Made by a program: the position numbers and the translations under genes. From VGTK01 sp046327915 (GTDB lineage: Bacteria > Desulfobacterota > Binatia > UBA12015): DNA of 64,000 bases. The stretch spans positions 1-64,000 of the forward strand of contig JAXLXO010000012.1 in assembly GCA_046327915.1 (NCBI GenBank). Reading direction: 5' to 3'. Below the pieces are notes generated by a model. That model was not told where the DNA came from, searched no databases, and worked only from the letters and a program-made list of their open reading frames with translations. The number at the start of each line of letters is the position of its first letter. Within the stretch, counting starts at the first letter, position 1. Of the stretch, positions 1 to 8,384 are shown one piece after another.

Positions 1-476
1 CCGTAGTGCTCGTGCACCGCCCGGCCGCGCTCGCGCAGCATCTCGAGGTAGTCCATCGCCGATCCGGGACGGACGGCGATGCGGTCGTGCGCGTAGATCT
101 CGCCGCGCACGCCGTCGGTGCACAGCTCGGTGATGGTGCGCGTCCACGGCGCGGGTGCGAGCAGCCGGTCGTTGCCGCCGGAGCGCATCGGCACGGCGGC
201 CTCCCACCAGCGCGCCATGCGCGGGTCCTGCATGGTCGGCGAGCCGAGCTCGTGGCGGAAGTAGTCGACGGCGCCGTCGAGCCCGTCGATCTCCCACACG
301 TTCACGACCTCGGGCCAGCGTCCGGTGCTGCCGAGCACGCCCCAGACCCCGAAGCAGAGCTGGTTCCGGTCCTCCTGCGCCATCGGCGAGAAGTTCGCCG
401 TCATGTGGTTCATGTAGCGCGCGCGGTTCTGCCCGAGGATGTCGATGAACTCGTGAATGTAGAGCTTGTCGTTCAC
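1..476 (-). CDS. Hypothetical protein, possibly NIPSNAP-like (3' end beyond the window)
   Basis: An open frame on the minus strand runs from a GTG at 476 off the left edge, so about 158 residues are visible. The GTG overlaps the stop codon of the upstream DUF1329 gene (GTGA), which implies translational coupling. The protein begins NDKLYIHEFID and has two segments of similar texture, one near residues 3-25 (YIHEFIDILGQNRARYMNHM) and one near residue 125 onward (EIYAHDRIAV), suggesting a tandem dimeric alpha/beta-barrel of the NIPSNAP/EthD kind. That family link is a guess from pattern only. Coupling to the DUF1329 gene suggests a role in the same catabolic or uptake pathway. Confidence 0.6.
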   Translation of the reverse strand, partial: MNDKLYIHEFIDILGQNRARYMNHMTANFSPMAQEDRNQLCFGVWGVLGSTGRWPEVVNVWEIDGLDGAVDYFRHELGSPTMQDPRMARWWEAAVPMRSGGNDRLLAPAPWTRTITELCTDGVRGEIYAHDRIAVRPGSAMDYLEMLRERGRAVHEHY

Positions 477-1903
477 TTGCCGCTGCGGACGATGCGATCG
501 GTCTCGAACATCGCGTCGGGAATGTCGATGTAATACGCGGTCGGCGCGACCGGCATGCCGGTGACCGTCGCGCGGTCGAGCTTGAAGTTCACCGAGAAGC
601 CCGCATTGCCGCCGCCGCCGGTGCGCACGTAGAAGGGCTCGCCGTCGACCTTGGTGGTCGGCAGCTGCGAGATCGCGTAATCCACGAGAGCGGTGCCCTT
701 CCAATCGTACTTCTGCTTCCAGTAGCCGCGACCGCTCTCCTTGTCGATGTAGAGCACCTGCTTGCCGAACAGGTAGTACGGGTTCTTCGGCACCGCCTCG
801 ACGACCCACACCTGTCGCGGGACCAGCGCCCACTGGATCGGCGCCCACGCGACGAGGCCCTCACCCTTGGTCCACGGCATGCACTTGCCGGCCTCCTTCA
901 GCTGCGCGGAGCACTCCGACGGCAGCAGCTGGTACTCCGGAACCTGCAGCCGCCAGCCGACGTCCGACGAGTCGATCGAGTCGGAGATCGGCGTGCCGGG
1001 CTCGACCTTCCTGACCGGCGAGCCGTTCTCCAGCGCGGGCTTGTCGAAGTGGGCGAGGATGCTCTGCTCGCCGACGAGCTTGAAGGTGAAGTCCTCGGGC
1101 TTGCCGTCGAAGTACGGACCGTCGTCGAGCGAAATGTCCGAGCCGAGCAGGCCGTCGGAGCGGTTCGCCGGATTGATCGGGCGCACGCGGCGGAGCGCGG
1201 GCACGTACGTCCACGCCTGGTCCTGCTTGTCGCCCTCGCGGAAGCGCCAGTTGAGATTGACGATGCCGTTCACGTCCGCCGGCTCCTTCACGGTGCCGAC
1301 GGTGCGCGACAGGATGTTCAGCGGGTTCTCGGCGAGCCGCTGCTGGAAGAACGGCGGCTGGCCGTCGTAGTACTTGAAGTGAACGTCCGTGGAGATGCGG
1401 CGCAGAAGGCCGTCGCGCGAGATCCAGTTCACGGGCGACGTCGTGTAGAACGACCCCTCCCAGTAGAGCGTGTAGAACCAGTTCCACACCGCCTTCACGC
1501 CCGCGTTCGGATCCTTCGGGTCGATGTCGGGGAAGGGCCAGCCGGTGATCACGGGCGGCCGCTTTCCGGTCGCCTTGTCGATCACCGTGCCGTGCTCGTC
1601 GACGTCGAACTTGGCGCGGTTCTGCTCGGACGCAGCGGCGAGGTTCGGCAGCGCGACGGTGCGGTTGACCGCTTCGAGCTTGATGATCGGGTTCGCGTAC
1701 TCGCCCTTCCTGTAGAGGTCGAGCACCTCGTCGGGGAGCATGCCCTTCGCGATCTCCCAGTTGTCCTTCGAGAGCATCGTGCCCGACGGTACCTCGTCGA
1801 TCGACGCCGCCCCCGCATGCGGCGCCAGCACGAACAGCAGAAGTGCGAGCGGGAGGCCGGCGGTGGCGGCCAGGAACCTGCAACGCGTCCTCGGTGCCTG
1901 CAT
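473..1903 (-). CDS. DUF1329 domain-containing outer-envelope protein
   Basis: This is a 476-residue exported protein. The start at 1903 is chosen because AGGAGGGA lies six bases upstream and a signal peptide follows directly (basic MQAPRTRCR, hydrophobic core, cleavage expected near AGA-AS around residue 32). The frame stays open upstream to 2302, but that extension overlaps the divergent regulator and lacks protein-like composition. The mature part matches DUF1329 (PF07044), a LolA-like beta fold often encoded next to RND/MMPL transporters in degraders of hydrophobic compounds. The biochemical role of the family is not established. The neighbouring FadR-type regulator and downstream acyl-CoA catabolic genes fit a role in uptake or envelope handling of a hydrophobic substrate. 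Confidence 0.85.
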   Translation of the reverse strand: MQAPRTRCRFLAATAGLPLALLLFVLAPHAGAASIDEVPSGTMLSKDNWEIAKGMLPDEVLDLYRKGEYANPIIKLEAVNRTVALPNLAAASEQNRAKFDVDEHGTVIDKATGKRPPVITGWPFPDIDPKDPNAGVKAVWNWFYTLYWEGSFYTTSPVNWISRDGLLRRISTDVHFKYYDGQPPFFQQRLAENPLNILSRTVGTVKEPADVNGIVNLNWRFREGDKQDQAWTYVPALRRVRPINPANRSDGLLGSDISLDDGPYFDGKPEDFTFKLVGEQSILAHFDKPALENGSPVRKVEPGTPISDSIDSSDVGWRLQVPEYQLLPSECSAQLKEAGKCMPWTKGEGLVAWAPIQWALVPRQVWVVEAVPKNPYYLFGKQVLYIDKESGRGYWKQKYDWKGTALVDYAISQLPTTKVDGEPFYVRTGGGGNAGFSVNFKLDRATVTGMPVAPTAYYIDIPDAMFETDRIVRSGK

Positions 1904-1994
1904 GACGGATCCCTCCTGCGGACGAGACGCCGCGAGGCGTCCCGGTCGGCGATCGAAGCCATCGGGCGGGGCCGCTCGTATCGCGAGTCCGGAG

Positions 1995-2011
1995 AAAAGT
2001 CTAGACGTTTT
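1995..2011. promoter_or_regulatory. Putative GntR/FadR operator palindrome
   Basis: The perfect 8-bp palindrome GTCTAGAC (1999-2006) is flanked by AAAA and, after one base, TTTT. It lies in the 228-bp space between the divergent DUF1329 gene and the FadR-family regulator gene. GntR-family operators follow the pattern GT-(N)x-AC inside a palindrome, which this fits. The inference is that the regulator controls itself and the DUF1329 operon from here. Confidence 0.4.
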
Positions 2012-2131
2012 GACGCCTCGCGGAGGTGCGACCGGACCGCGTGCCGCGACACCGCCGCGTCGTGCTTGCCGCGTCCCGGGCCGTATGGCAACGCCACCCC
2101 GTTCGCGTTCGCGGCATCGGGAGGCAGGGCG

Positions 2132-2947
2132 GTGGCGGGCGTGGACGCGGAGGCCGCACACGTGCCGCGAGCGAAGAAGGAGATCGTCCAGTCGAGCCGG
2201 ACGCCGCGCGGGCGGCTCCGCGAGAAGCCGCAGCAGATCGCCGACGAGCTGCGCCGGCTGATCGTGACGGGCAAGCTCTCGGAGGGCGACTCGCTCGGCC
2301 ACGAGCCCGACCTGGTCGAGCGCTTCGGCGTGTCACGACCATCGCTCCGCGAGGCGCTGCGCATCCTCGAGGCCGAAGGGTTGATCACCGTCGTGCGCGG
2401 CATGCTCGGCGGCATCATCGTGCACGAGCCCGACGGCCGCATGACCGCGCGTACCGCCGCACTCGTTCTTCAGGCGCGGAACGTCTCGCTCGCCGACGTC
2501 TACGAGGCGCGCACGCTGCTCGAGCCGATCGCCGTGCGCGTGATCGCGTCGCAGCGCTCGCGCGGCGCAGCGGTGAAGGAGCTGCGGCAGCTCGTCAAGC
2601 AGGAGGTGCGGGTGATCCTCGATCCCGACGCCTTCGGTCCGGCGAATGCGCGCTTCCACGAGCGCCTCGTCGCGCTCGCCGGCAACCAGACGCTGAGCAT
2701 CGTCGCGGAGATGCTGAACGAGGTCGTGACGCGTGCGGTGACGGCGATCAGCAAGACTGGCCCCGCGCCGGACTCGGCGGCGACGCGGCGGCGCGGCATC
2801 CGCTCGCAGGAGCGGCTGGTCGAGCTGATCGAGGCGGGGAAGGCGGCCGAGGCCGAGGCGCACTGGCGCGAGCACATGACGGTGGTCGGCAAGTTCCTGG
2901 TGAAGCAGGGGGCGAAGACGGTGATCGACCTGATGCATCACCACTGA
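2132..2947 (+). CDS. FadR/GntR-family transcriptional regulator (FCD domain)
   Basis: A 271-residue regulator. The GTG at 2132 is preferred because GGGAGG (2119-2124) sits seven bases upstream; GTG codons at 2141 and 2162 are alternatives. A winged helix-turn-helix occupies roughly residues 30-100, with a typical recognition region (PSLREALRILEAEGLI) and a wing (VVRGMLGGIIV). Residues about 110-255 form the helical FCD ligand domain. FadR-subfamily members usually repress catabolic genes until an acid or acyl-CoA ligand binds. Divergence from DUF1329 and proximity to acyl-CoA dehydrogenases suggest it governs this catabolic cluster. A large hairpin follows the stop codon. Confidence 0.88.
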   Translation: MAGVDAEAAHVPRAKKEIVQSSRTPRGRLREKPQQIADELRRLIVTGKLSEGDSLGHEPDLVERFGVSRPSLREALRILEAEGLITVVRGMLGGIIVHEPDGRMTARTAALVLQARNVSLADVYEARTLLEPIAVRVIASQRSRGAAVKELRQLVKQEVRVILDPDAFGPANARFHERLVALAGNQTLSIVAEMLNEVVTRAVTAISKTGPAPDSAATRRRGIRSQERLVELIEAGKAAEAEAHWREHMTVVGKFLVKQGAKTVIDLMHHH

Positions 2948-2948
2948 G

Positions 2949-2980
2949 GGCCCGTTCCGTCGCTGCTGACGGTACGGGCC
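2949..2980 (+). terminator. Hairpin after the FadR-family regulator gene
   Basis: The hairpin starts two bases after the TGA. A 7-bp outer stem (GGCCCGT with ACGGGCC) and, after a T-T mismatch, a 5-bp inner stem (CCGTC with GACGG) enclose a 6-base loop. There is no strong T run afterwards (GTGTTCCTGTT), so termination is likely but not certain. Confidence 0.5.
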
Positions 2981-3523
2981 GTGTTCCTGTTGTCTCGTCG
3001 GCACACGATGGCTGTCGCAAACAACCCGGCCGACCTGTTCGCCGTCGAGACGCCACTCGGAGTCTCGGTGCGACAGCTTCTCGTACTGGTCGAGAGGTGT
3101 GGTCAAATCTTGTGGATCGAGCCGTCGGCACCGCGCCGTCGTGCGTGCTCTGAGCTGCTCGCAGCGGGCACCGTCTGGGGTGGTCCGGTCGAGGCCGCGT
3201 TCGCCCGGCGGGAAGCGCGTTTCGGAATGGATGGCATCGTCGGGAATGCGCTCGGATTTGACGCCCCTCCCTCCGCCGATGCGCTTGCGGCGCGGCTTGG
3301 CAGCTTCTCGCTACGCCGCCTGCTGGACGGGTCCACCAACGCCCCGATGCTCGTCGTCAACGGCGCCGACGACGTCCACGTCCCACGGCACGACGCGCTG
3401 GTCTTCGAGGGCCGTGCAGCGACCGAGGTCCGGTTGATCCCCGATGCGGGACACTGCGCGACCACCAAGCTTCCGGAAGTGCTCACCCTCGTTGTCGAGT
3501 GGATAAGGACGACATTGAGCTAG
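2981..3523 (+). pseudogene. 5'-truncated alpha/beta hydrolase (FrsA-like esterase remnant)
   Basis: The last ~125 residues look like the C-terminal half of an FrsA-type alpha/beta hydrolase. The acid loop (VVNGADDVHVP) and the catalytic-histidine region (PDAGHCATTK) are present. The nucleophile elbow (GxSxG) and the whole N-terminal half are missing. The first ~55 residues do not resemble the family. No convincing ribosome-binding site precedes the start codons at 2981 or 3009. It is most likely a dead gene fragment; an expressed fragment could not catalyse ester hydrolysis. It shares its frame and stop codon (3521-3523) with the start of the next remnant, so this stretch looks like stacked debris. 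Confidence 0.55.
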
Positions 3524-3559
3524 TCCCGTTCCCGCCGCGTACACGGGCGCCGGTGGGTC

Positions 3560-3673
3560 GTGGCCGTGACGAAGCACGAGAACGCGGACGCGTTTCTGGT
3601 CGCTGCGTACCGACGCACGGGATCCAGGAAGGAGAGCGCTTATGGCCACGGTGAGGGTGTTCTACGAGCCTGA
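3560..3673 (+). pseudogene. C-terminal remnant of a small toxin-like protein next to a DUF2283 gene
   Basis: Directly after the hydrolase stop codon the same frame encodes a segment ending VAVTKHENADAFLVAAYRR. This resembles the C-terminus of small toxin-like or DUF4258-type proteins that are commonly encoded just before DUF2283 proteins. Only about 38 codons (50 if read from the previous stop) remain and no N-terminal domain is visible. It overlaps the start of the DUF2283 gene, as such pairs often do. The reading is moderate to weak and rests on the tail motif and the neighbour. Confidence 0.3.
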
Positions 3674-3860
3674 ACGCGAGCTTCTCACTGTGTTCTGGCA
3701 GGAGCCGCGAGCGTCGCAGGTCTGCACCGAGCTCGACGACGGCGTCGTCCTCATCAAGGACGAGATCACGGGTGAGCCCATCGGTCTGGAATTGCTGTCG
3801 TACCGTCCGGGAGACTCGAGGTTCGACTCGGTGAACGTCGAGGTCGGCGCTCGCAGCTGA
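3642..3860 (+). CDS. DUF2283 family protein
   Basis: A 72-residue protein whose start is supported by a GGAAGGAGAG motif just upstream. The sequence (VRVFYEPERELLTVFW, then ELDDGVVLIKDE and PIGLELLSY) follows the DUF2283 pattern of a small beta-rich protein. DUF2283 genes often sit downstream of a small toxin-like gene, and a truncated remnant of such a partner overlaps the start. The protein may be an orphan antitoxin-like factor, which is inference. Its stop lies two bases from the end of the convergent acyl-CoA dehydrogenase gene. Confidence 0.7.
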   Translation: MATVRVFYEPERELLTVFWQEPRASQVCTELDDGVVLIKDEITGEPIGLELLSYRPGDSRFDSVNVEVGARS

Positions 3861-3861
3861 C

Positions 3862-5073
3862 CTACCCCGGTCGCTTGTCGCGCGGCAGCCCCAGGATCAC
3901 CTCGCCGATGATGTTGCGCTGCACGTTCGACGTGCCGCCGGCGATCGCGAGGGCGAGGGTGAACATGTAGTGCGACACCCAGCGCCCGCGCGTGAAGCCG
4001 CGATTGCTCATCGTCGCGTCCTCCGACACGGGCTCGAGGAGGCCCTGATCCGGGATCAGCTCGAGCGCGAGCTTCGCGATGCGCTGCTGGAGGTTGGTGC
4101 CGAACAGCTTCGTCATCAGCATCTCGCTCAGCACCTCCATGTCGCGCTCCTGGTGGAATGCGGTGAGCATGCGCGCGACCGCCCACTCCTGCGTCGCGAC
4201 GTGCCCGGCGAGCTCCGCGAGCTGCTGGCGGACGACCGGGTGCTTGATCGACGGCACGCCGTCGCGCTCGGTCTCCCGCGCGAGCGCGACCAGCGACTCG
4301 AAGTTCATGCGCGTGCCGGTCGAGTCGCCGATCAGCATGCGCTCGTGCTTGAGCGTCGCGCGCGTGACCTTCCAGCCCTCGCCGCGGCGTCCGACGATGC
4401 TCCCTGCCGGGATGCGCACGCCGTCGAAGAACACCTCGCAGAAGTCCGTCCCGCCCTGCATCATGCGCAGCGGCCGCACATCGATGCCCGGCGTCGTCAT
4501 CGGGATCAGCAGGTAGGAGATGCCGCCGTGCTTCTTCGGCGCGTCCGGCTCGGTGCGGAAGAGGCCGAACATCATGTCGGCCTGGTCGGCCTGGCTGGTC
4601 CAGATCTTCTGCCCCTGCAGGACCCACTCGTCGCCGACGAGCTCGGCGCGCGACTGCAGCGAAGCGAGATCGCTGCCCGCACCCGGCTCGCTGTAGCCCT
4701 GGCACCAGCGGATCTCGCCGGTCAGCGTGCGCTGGATGTACTCGCGGCGCTGCTCCTCCGTGCCGCACTCGAGCAGCGTCGGGACGAGCATGTGCGTGCC
4801 CTGCACGGAACCCGCGTACGGTACGCCGGCACGGCCGAACTCCTGCCGGATGACGATGTCGGCCATCACGTCGGGCTCGAGCCCGGCGCCGCCGTACGCC
4901 TGCGGGATCGTGCGGTGCAGCCATCCGGCGGACATCGCGCGCTTGCGCCACGCGATCGCCTTCGCGCGATCGTCGCCGGCCGCGTCGCTGCCGCGCGGCG
5001 GCCAGGTGTCCGCGCAGAACGCGCGGACCTCGCCGCGCAGCTTCTCGTACTTCTCGCCGAACTGGAGGTTCAT
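3862..5073 (-). CDS. Acyl-CoA dehydrogenase (403 aa, FadE29-like subunit)
   Basis: A full-length acyl-CoA dehydrogenase that would perform FAD-dependent alpha,beta-dehydrogenation of an acyl-CoA. The N-terminal helical domain, the middle beta domain (WCQGYSEPGAGSDLASLQ near residue 140) and the C-terminal FAD-contact motif are present. That motif reads AGGTSNVQRN near residue 378 instead of the common YEGTSQIQRN, so the glutamate often used as catalytic base there is absent. This variant is typical of subunits of alpha2beta2 dehydrogenases in steroid or bulky-acyl degradation. The start lies one base after the stop of the upstream dehydrogenase gene, so the two are coupled and probably form one enzyme. 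Confidence 0.9.
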   Translation of the reverse strand: MNLQFGEKYEKLRGEVRAFCADTWPPRGSDAAGDDRAKAIAWRKRAMSAGWLHRTIPQAYGGAGLEPDVMADIVIRQEFGRAGVPYAGSVQGTHMLVPTLLECGTEEQRREYIQRTLTGEIRWCQGYSEPGAGSDLASLQSRAELVGDEWVLQGQKIWTSQADQADMMFGLFRTEPDAPKKHGGISYLLIPMTTPGIDVRPLRMMQGGTDFCEVFFDGVRIPAGSIVGRRGEGWKVTRATLKHERMLIGDSTGTRMNFESLVALARETERDGVPSIKHPVVRQQLAELAGHVATQEWAVARMLTAFHQERDMEVLSEMLMTKLFGTNLQQRIAKLALELIPDQGLLEPVSEDATMSNRGFTRGRWVSHYMFTLALAIAGGTSNVQRNIIGEVILGLPRDKRPG

Positions 5074-5074
5074 C

Positions 5075-6139
5075 TCACCACCCCTCGAGGGCCGCGTAGC
5101 GCTCGCGGTGCACGTCGGGCGCGCCGAGCCAGAGGCGGTCGAACATCACGCGCTTGAACCAGATCTGCACGTCGCACTCCCAGGTGAAGCCGATGCCGCC
5201 GTGCGCCTCGACGGCGCTGCGCACGACGTCCTGCGCGCGGTCGGTGATGTGCGCCTTCGCGAGCGCCGCCGCGCGCGACGCGTCCTCCGGCGCGTGGTCG
5301 AAGGCGTGCGCGGCGTACCACCACAGGCCGCGTCCGGGGTCGACGTCGAGCGCCATGTTCGCGAGCTGGTGCTTGACGGCCTGGAACTGCGCGATCGGCT
5401 GGCCGAACTGCTGCCGCGTCTTCGCGTACTCGGCCGTCGCGCGCACGAGGTGGTGCGCGGCGCCGAAGGCGTCGGCGGCGAGCAGCACGCAGCCGGCGTC
5501 GACGAGCTGCGTCGCGTCGCCGGCGAGCGGCTCCGCGATGGCGCCGTCGAACGCGACGGTCGCGAGCGGACGCCCGTGGTCCATCGACGCCTCGGCCGTC
5601 ACGCGAACGCCGGACCCGGGCTCGACCAGCGCGAGCGTGCCGCCCTCGCAGCCGACGACGAAGACGTCGGCGCGCTCGGCCTCGGGCACGTGGCGCTTGG
5701 TCCCGGACACGCGCCCTCCGCCGTGCGTCGCGCGCCATGCGTCGGGCAGCCAGCGGCCGTCGCCTTCGGCGAACGCGACCGTCGCCCGGGCGGCGCCGCT
5801 TGCGAGACGCGGCAGCCACGCCGTCCGCTGCGCCGCCGTCCCGCCGCGCGCGATCGCGAGCGTCGCCAGCGTGTGACCGAGGAACGGCGCCGGCACCGCG
5901 CCGCGGCCGAGCTCCTCCGCGACCAGTGCCGCTTCGAGCAGCTCGAGTCCCGCGCCGCCGTGCTCCTCGGGAGCGACGATGCCGGCGACGCCGAGCTGCA
6001 CGAGGCCCTGCCAGAGGTCGTCCGCGTCGCGGCGGCGGTCGAAGACCGCGCGCGTCGTCTGTGGCGGACACTCGTTCGCGACGAACGCGCGCACGCTGGT
6101 CTGGAAGAGCTGCTGCTCTTCGGTGAGAGAGAAGTCCAT
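5075..6139 (-). CDS. Acyl-CoA dehydrogenase (354 aa, FadE28-like subunit)
   Basis: A shorter acyl-CoA dehydrogenase. It starts MDFSLTEEQQLFQTSVRAF and carries the C-terminal motif EAHGGIGFTWECDVQIWFKR, characteristic of the smaller subunit of heteromeric dehydrogenases. The middle domain is eroded relative to homotetrameric enzymes: the usual Ala/Ser-Gly-Ser-Asp FAD and substrate motif is replaced by FAEGDGRW. Such half-degenerate subunits normally pair with a second dehydrogenase, and one is encoded immediately downstream with a one-base spacer. Known heterotetramers act on steroid side chains or bulky acyl-CoAs; the substrate here is unknown. Confidence 0.88.
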   Translation of the reverse strand: MDFSLTEEQQLFQTSVRAFVANECPPQTTRAVFDRRRDADDLWQGLVQLGVAGIVAPEEHGGAGLELLEAALVAEELGRGAVPAPFLGHTLATLAIARGGTAAQRTAWLPRLASGAARATVAFAEGDGRWLPDAWRATHGGGRVSGTKRHVPEAERADVFVVGCEGGTLALVEPGSGVRVTAEASMDHGRPLATVAFDGAIAEPLAGDATQLVDAGCVLLAADAFGAAHHLVRATAEYAKTRQQFGQPIAQFQAVKHQLANMALDVDPGRGLWWYAAHAFDHAPEDASRAAALAKAHITDRAQDVVRSAVEAHGGIGFTWECDVQIWFKRVMFDRLWLGAPDVHRERYAALEGW

Positions 6140-6218
6140 GGCTGCTCCGTCGGTGGCGGGTCGTCGTTTCGCGAAGGGTCGTCCGGGTCGTTAGCCGAGT
6201 CGCGCGGGGCGCGCGAGG

Positions 6219-7397
6219 TCAGGCGAGCGGACGACCGAGCAGCTCGACGCAGTTGTCGCGCAGGATGCGCTGCTTCTCCGCGTCGGTGAACGGACCGAGC
6301 TCCGCCGCGAAGTCGAGCGGCTCCGCGACGCCTTCGCCGTGCGGCCAGTCCGATCCGAACAGGATGCGCTCGGCGCCGATCAGGTCGGCGAGCGCGCGCA
6401 GGTCCTCCTCGAGGTACGGCGTCACCCAGACGTGGCGGCGCACCGTGTCGAGCGGATCCTCGTGGAAGATCCACGGCGTCTGGTTGCGCTGTTTGCGCAG
6501 GCGCTTGACGAGCAGGTGGATCCAGTCGGAGCCGTTCTCGACGCTCGCGATGCGCAGCCCGGGATGGCGATGGAAGACGCCGTCGAGGATCAGGCTCGCG
6601 ACCGTGTCGTGGATCGCGCGGTCCGACACCAGCACGCGGCTCAGCACGTCCATGTCGCCGAAGCCCTCGAACGTGGCGCTGGCACCCCACGCGGCGGCGA
6701 ACTGGTTGTAGCCGCTGTCGCCGAGGTGGAACGCGACCGGAAGCGACGCCTCCGCGAGGCGCTCCCACACCGGATCGTGCGCACGGTCGCCGAGCGAGCG
6801 TCCGGTGCCGTTCGGACCGGGGACCGGCGCGGGACGCACGTGCACCATGCGCGCGCCGCGCGACAGCAGCGAGTCGACCTCGGCGACCGCGGCCGCGGGA
6901 TCCGCAAGCGACAGCATCGGCACGCCGACGAGGCGCCCACGGTACGCAAAGCCCCAGTCCTCCTCGAGCCAGCGGTTGAACGCCGACAGGCTGGCCATCG
7001 TCGCCGGGACGTCGTGACGCAGAGCTTCTTCCACGCCGCAGCCGAGCGTCGGGAAGAGCAGCGCCGCCTCGAGGCCCTGTGCGTCCATGACGGCGATGCG
7101 CGCGTCTCGGTCGCGGTACTCGGTGCGCAGCGGCTCGACCTTCATCAGCTCCGCCGGGCTCACGCCCTCGGGGATCTTGCCGCGAAACAGCAGGTCGAGG
7201 CAGCCGGGCACGATGATCGGGTTGAAGGTCGGGTTCGGGATGAAGCGATTGACGCGCCCGCCGATCACCAGCTCGACGCGCTTGCCCTCCTGCAGCGTCC
7301 GCACGCCGCGCTTGCGGAACGCCTTGTCGAGGTGGCGCGTGAACGCGTCGAGCGGCTCGTAGTAGTGATTGTCGGCGTCGATCGGACGGACGTTCAT
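6219..7397 (-). CDS. Amidohydrolase family 2 (metal-dependent hydrolase/decarboxylase)
   Basis: A 392-residue amidohydrolase-2 TIM-barrel protein. The metal-site signature begins at once (D7-A-D-N-H11, then YYEPLDAF). A later His is in FHLGDSGYN and the C-terminal Asp in FGSDWPHGEG, so the active site looks complete. The start at 7397 overlaps the upstream stop (ATGA) and has GGAGGAG upstream. Family members hydrolyse C-C or C-N bonds or decarboxylate aromatic and cyclic acids, often in ring-cleavage pathways. It is translationally coupled to the smaller amidohydrolase upstream, so the two probably act in sequence or together. Confidence 0.88.
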   Translation of the reverse strand: MNVRPIDADNHYYEPLDAFTRHLDKAFRKRGVRTLQEGKRVELVIGGRVNRFIPNPTFNPIIVPGCLDLLFRGKIPEGVSPAELMKVEPLRTEYRDRDARIAVMDAQGLEAALLFPTLGCGVEEALRHDVPATMASLSAFNRWLEEDWGFAYRGRLVGVPMLSLADPAAAVAEVDSLLSRGARMVHVRPAPVPGPNGTGRSLGDRAHDPVWERLAEASLPVAFHLGDSGYNQFAAAWGASATFEGFGDMDVLSRVLVSDRAIHDTVASLILDGVFHRHPGLRIASVENGSDWIHLLVKRLRKQRNQTPWIFHEDPLDTVRRHVWVTPYLEEDLRALADLIGAERILFGSDWPHGEGVAEPLDFAAELGPFTDAEKQRILRDNCVELLGRPLA

Positions 7398-8239
7398 TTC
7401 CGCTCCTCCGCGCCGCTGGGCGCGTCCGGGAAGAAGAAGCGCGCGGCGTTGCCGTGCAGCCAGGCGTCGCGTGCCTCGGACGGGAGATCGAGCGCCGCGA
7501 CCTCGTCGAGGCAGCGCTTCATGGAGAGCACCGGGTAGTCCGACGCGAACAGGATGCGGTCGCGGCCGCGCGTCGCGAGGTAGTGCAGGAGCTGCGGCGG
7601 CAGACGCTTCGGCGACCACGCCGAGGTCATGAGGCGCAGGTTCCGGTACTTGATCATCAGGCGGATCGCGACGTCCCACCACGGGTCGGCGCCGTGGATC
7701 ATGCAGAGCTTCAGCTCGGGGAAGCGCACGCACACGCGGTCGAGGTGGATCGGGTTCTGCGCCTCGCCGGGGATCGGCGGACCGGGCAGCCCGGTGTTCA
7801 TGCAGAGCGGCAGCTCGAGCTCGCAGCACTTGGTGTACAGCGGGTAGTAGACGGCGTCGCTCGGCGGATACATGCCGTCGCCCCAGAAGCTCGGCCCGAC
7901 CACGGCGTAGGACACCGGATGATCGCGCACGAAGGACGCGAGCTCGCGCAGGGTCGGCATCGGCCGCAGCAGGTCGAGATTGCCGACGCCGAGCGAGAAG
8001 CGGTCCGGACGCGCGCTCGCATAGCGCCGCGCGCGGTCGTCGCCCTTGCCGAGTCGCGTGAGCAGGATCGCGCGCTCGACGCCGTTCGCGTCCAAGTCGT
8101 CGAGCAGCTCGGGGAGCTCGGGGCTCTTCAGGAACGAGTCACCGCCCTTGAACGTGTCCTCCTTGACGCGAATCATCCACTCGGGCGGCTTCATGTCGCC
8201 CATGTCCACGTTCACGAGACAGTCGATCGCTCTCGGCAT
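7394..8239 (-). CDS. Amidohydrolase family 2 protein, short atypical form
   Basis: A 281-residue amidohydrolase-2 homologue, shorter than typical members. The usual N-terminal D-x-D-x-H is replaced by IDCLVNVDMGD, while the late motifs MIHGADPWWD and LFASDYPVLS remain. It is clearly paralogous to the 10386-11267 product (shared YPLYxKC, PGP and FPELK/R signatures). It is coupled to the downstream canonical amidohydrolase by an ATGA overlap. It may be a decarboxylase or a regulatory partner with altered metal binding. A short A/T-rich patch upstream (about 8290-8325) probably carries the promoters of this gene and the divergent enoyl-CoA hydratase gene. Confidence 0.8.
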   Translation of the reverse strand: MPRAIDCLVNVDMGDMKPPEWMIRVKEDTFKGGDSFLKSPELPELLDDLDANGVERAILLTRLGKGDDRARRYASARPDRFSLGVGNLDLLRPMPTLRELASFVRDHPVSYAVVGPSFWGDGMYPPSDAVYYPLYTKCCELELPLCMNTGLPGPPIPGEAQNPIHLDRVCVRFPELKLCMIHGADPWWDVAIRLMIKYRNLRLMTSAWSPKRLPPQLLHYLATRGRDRILFASDYPVLSMKRCLDEVAALDLPSEARDAWLHGNAARFFFPDAPSGAEERK

Positions 8240-8282
8240 GGTCCTCGCCCCGGGTCGCCGCCACGCCCGGAAGGGCCCGCGT

Positions 8283-8340
8283 GGTGGACAAGAAATATCT
8301 AAACAAATAGACTACCGAAATCCGGCCGACAAGAGACGTG
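8283..8340. promoter_or_regulatory. A/T-rich divergent promoter region
   Basis: The space between the divergent amidohydrolase and crotonase genes contains a patch (about 8290-8325, for example AATATCTAAACAAATAGAC) far richer in A/T than its surroundings. It is the most promoter-like sequence between the two start codons. No exact sigma70 hexamers or operator palindrome were recognised. Confidence 0.3.
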
Positions 8341-8384
8341 CTCCGCCGCGGCGGCGAAGGCGTGCGGCCGCGGGAGGGCTCGGG

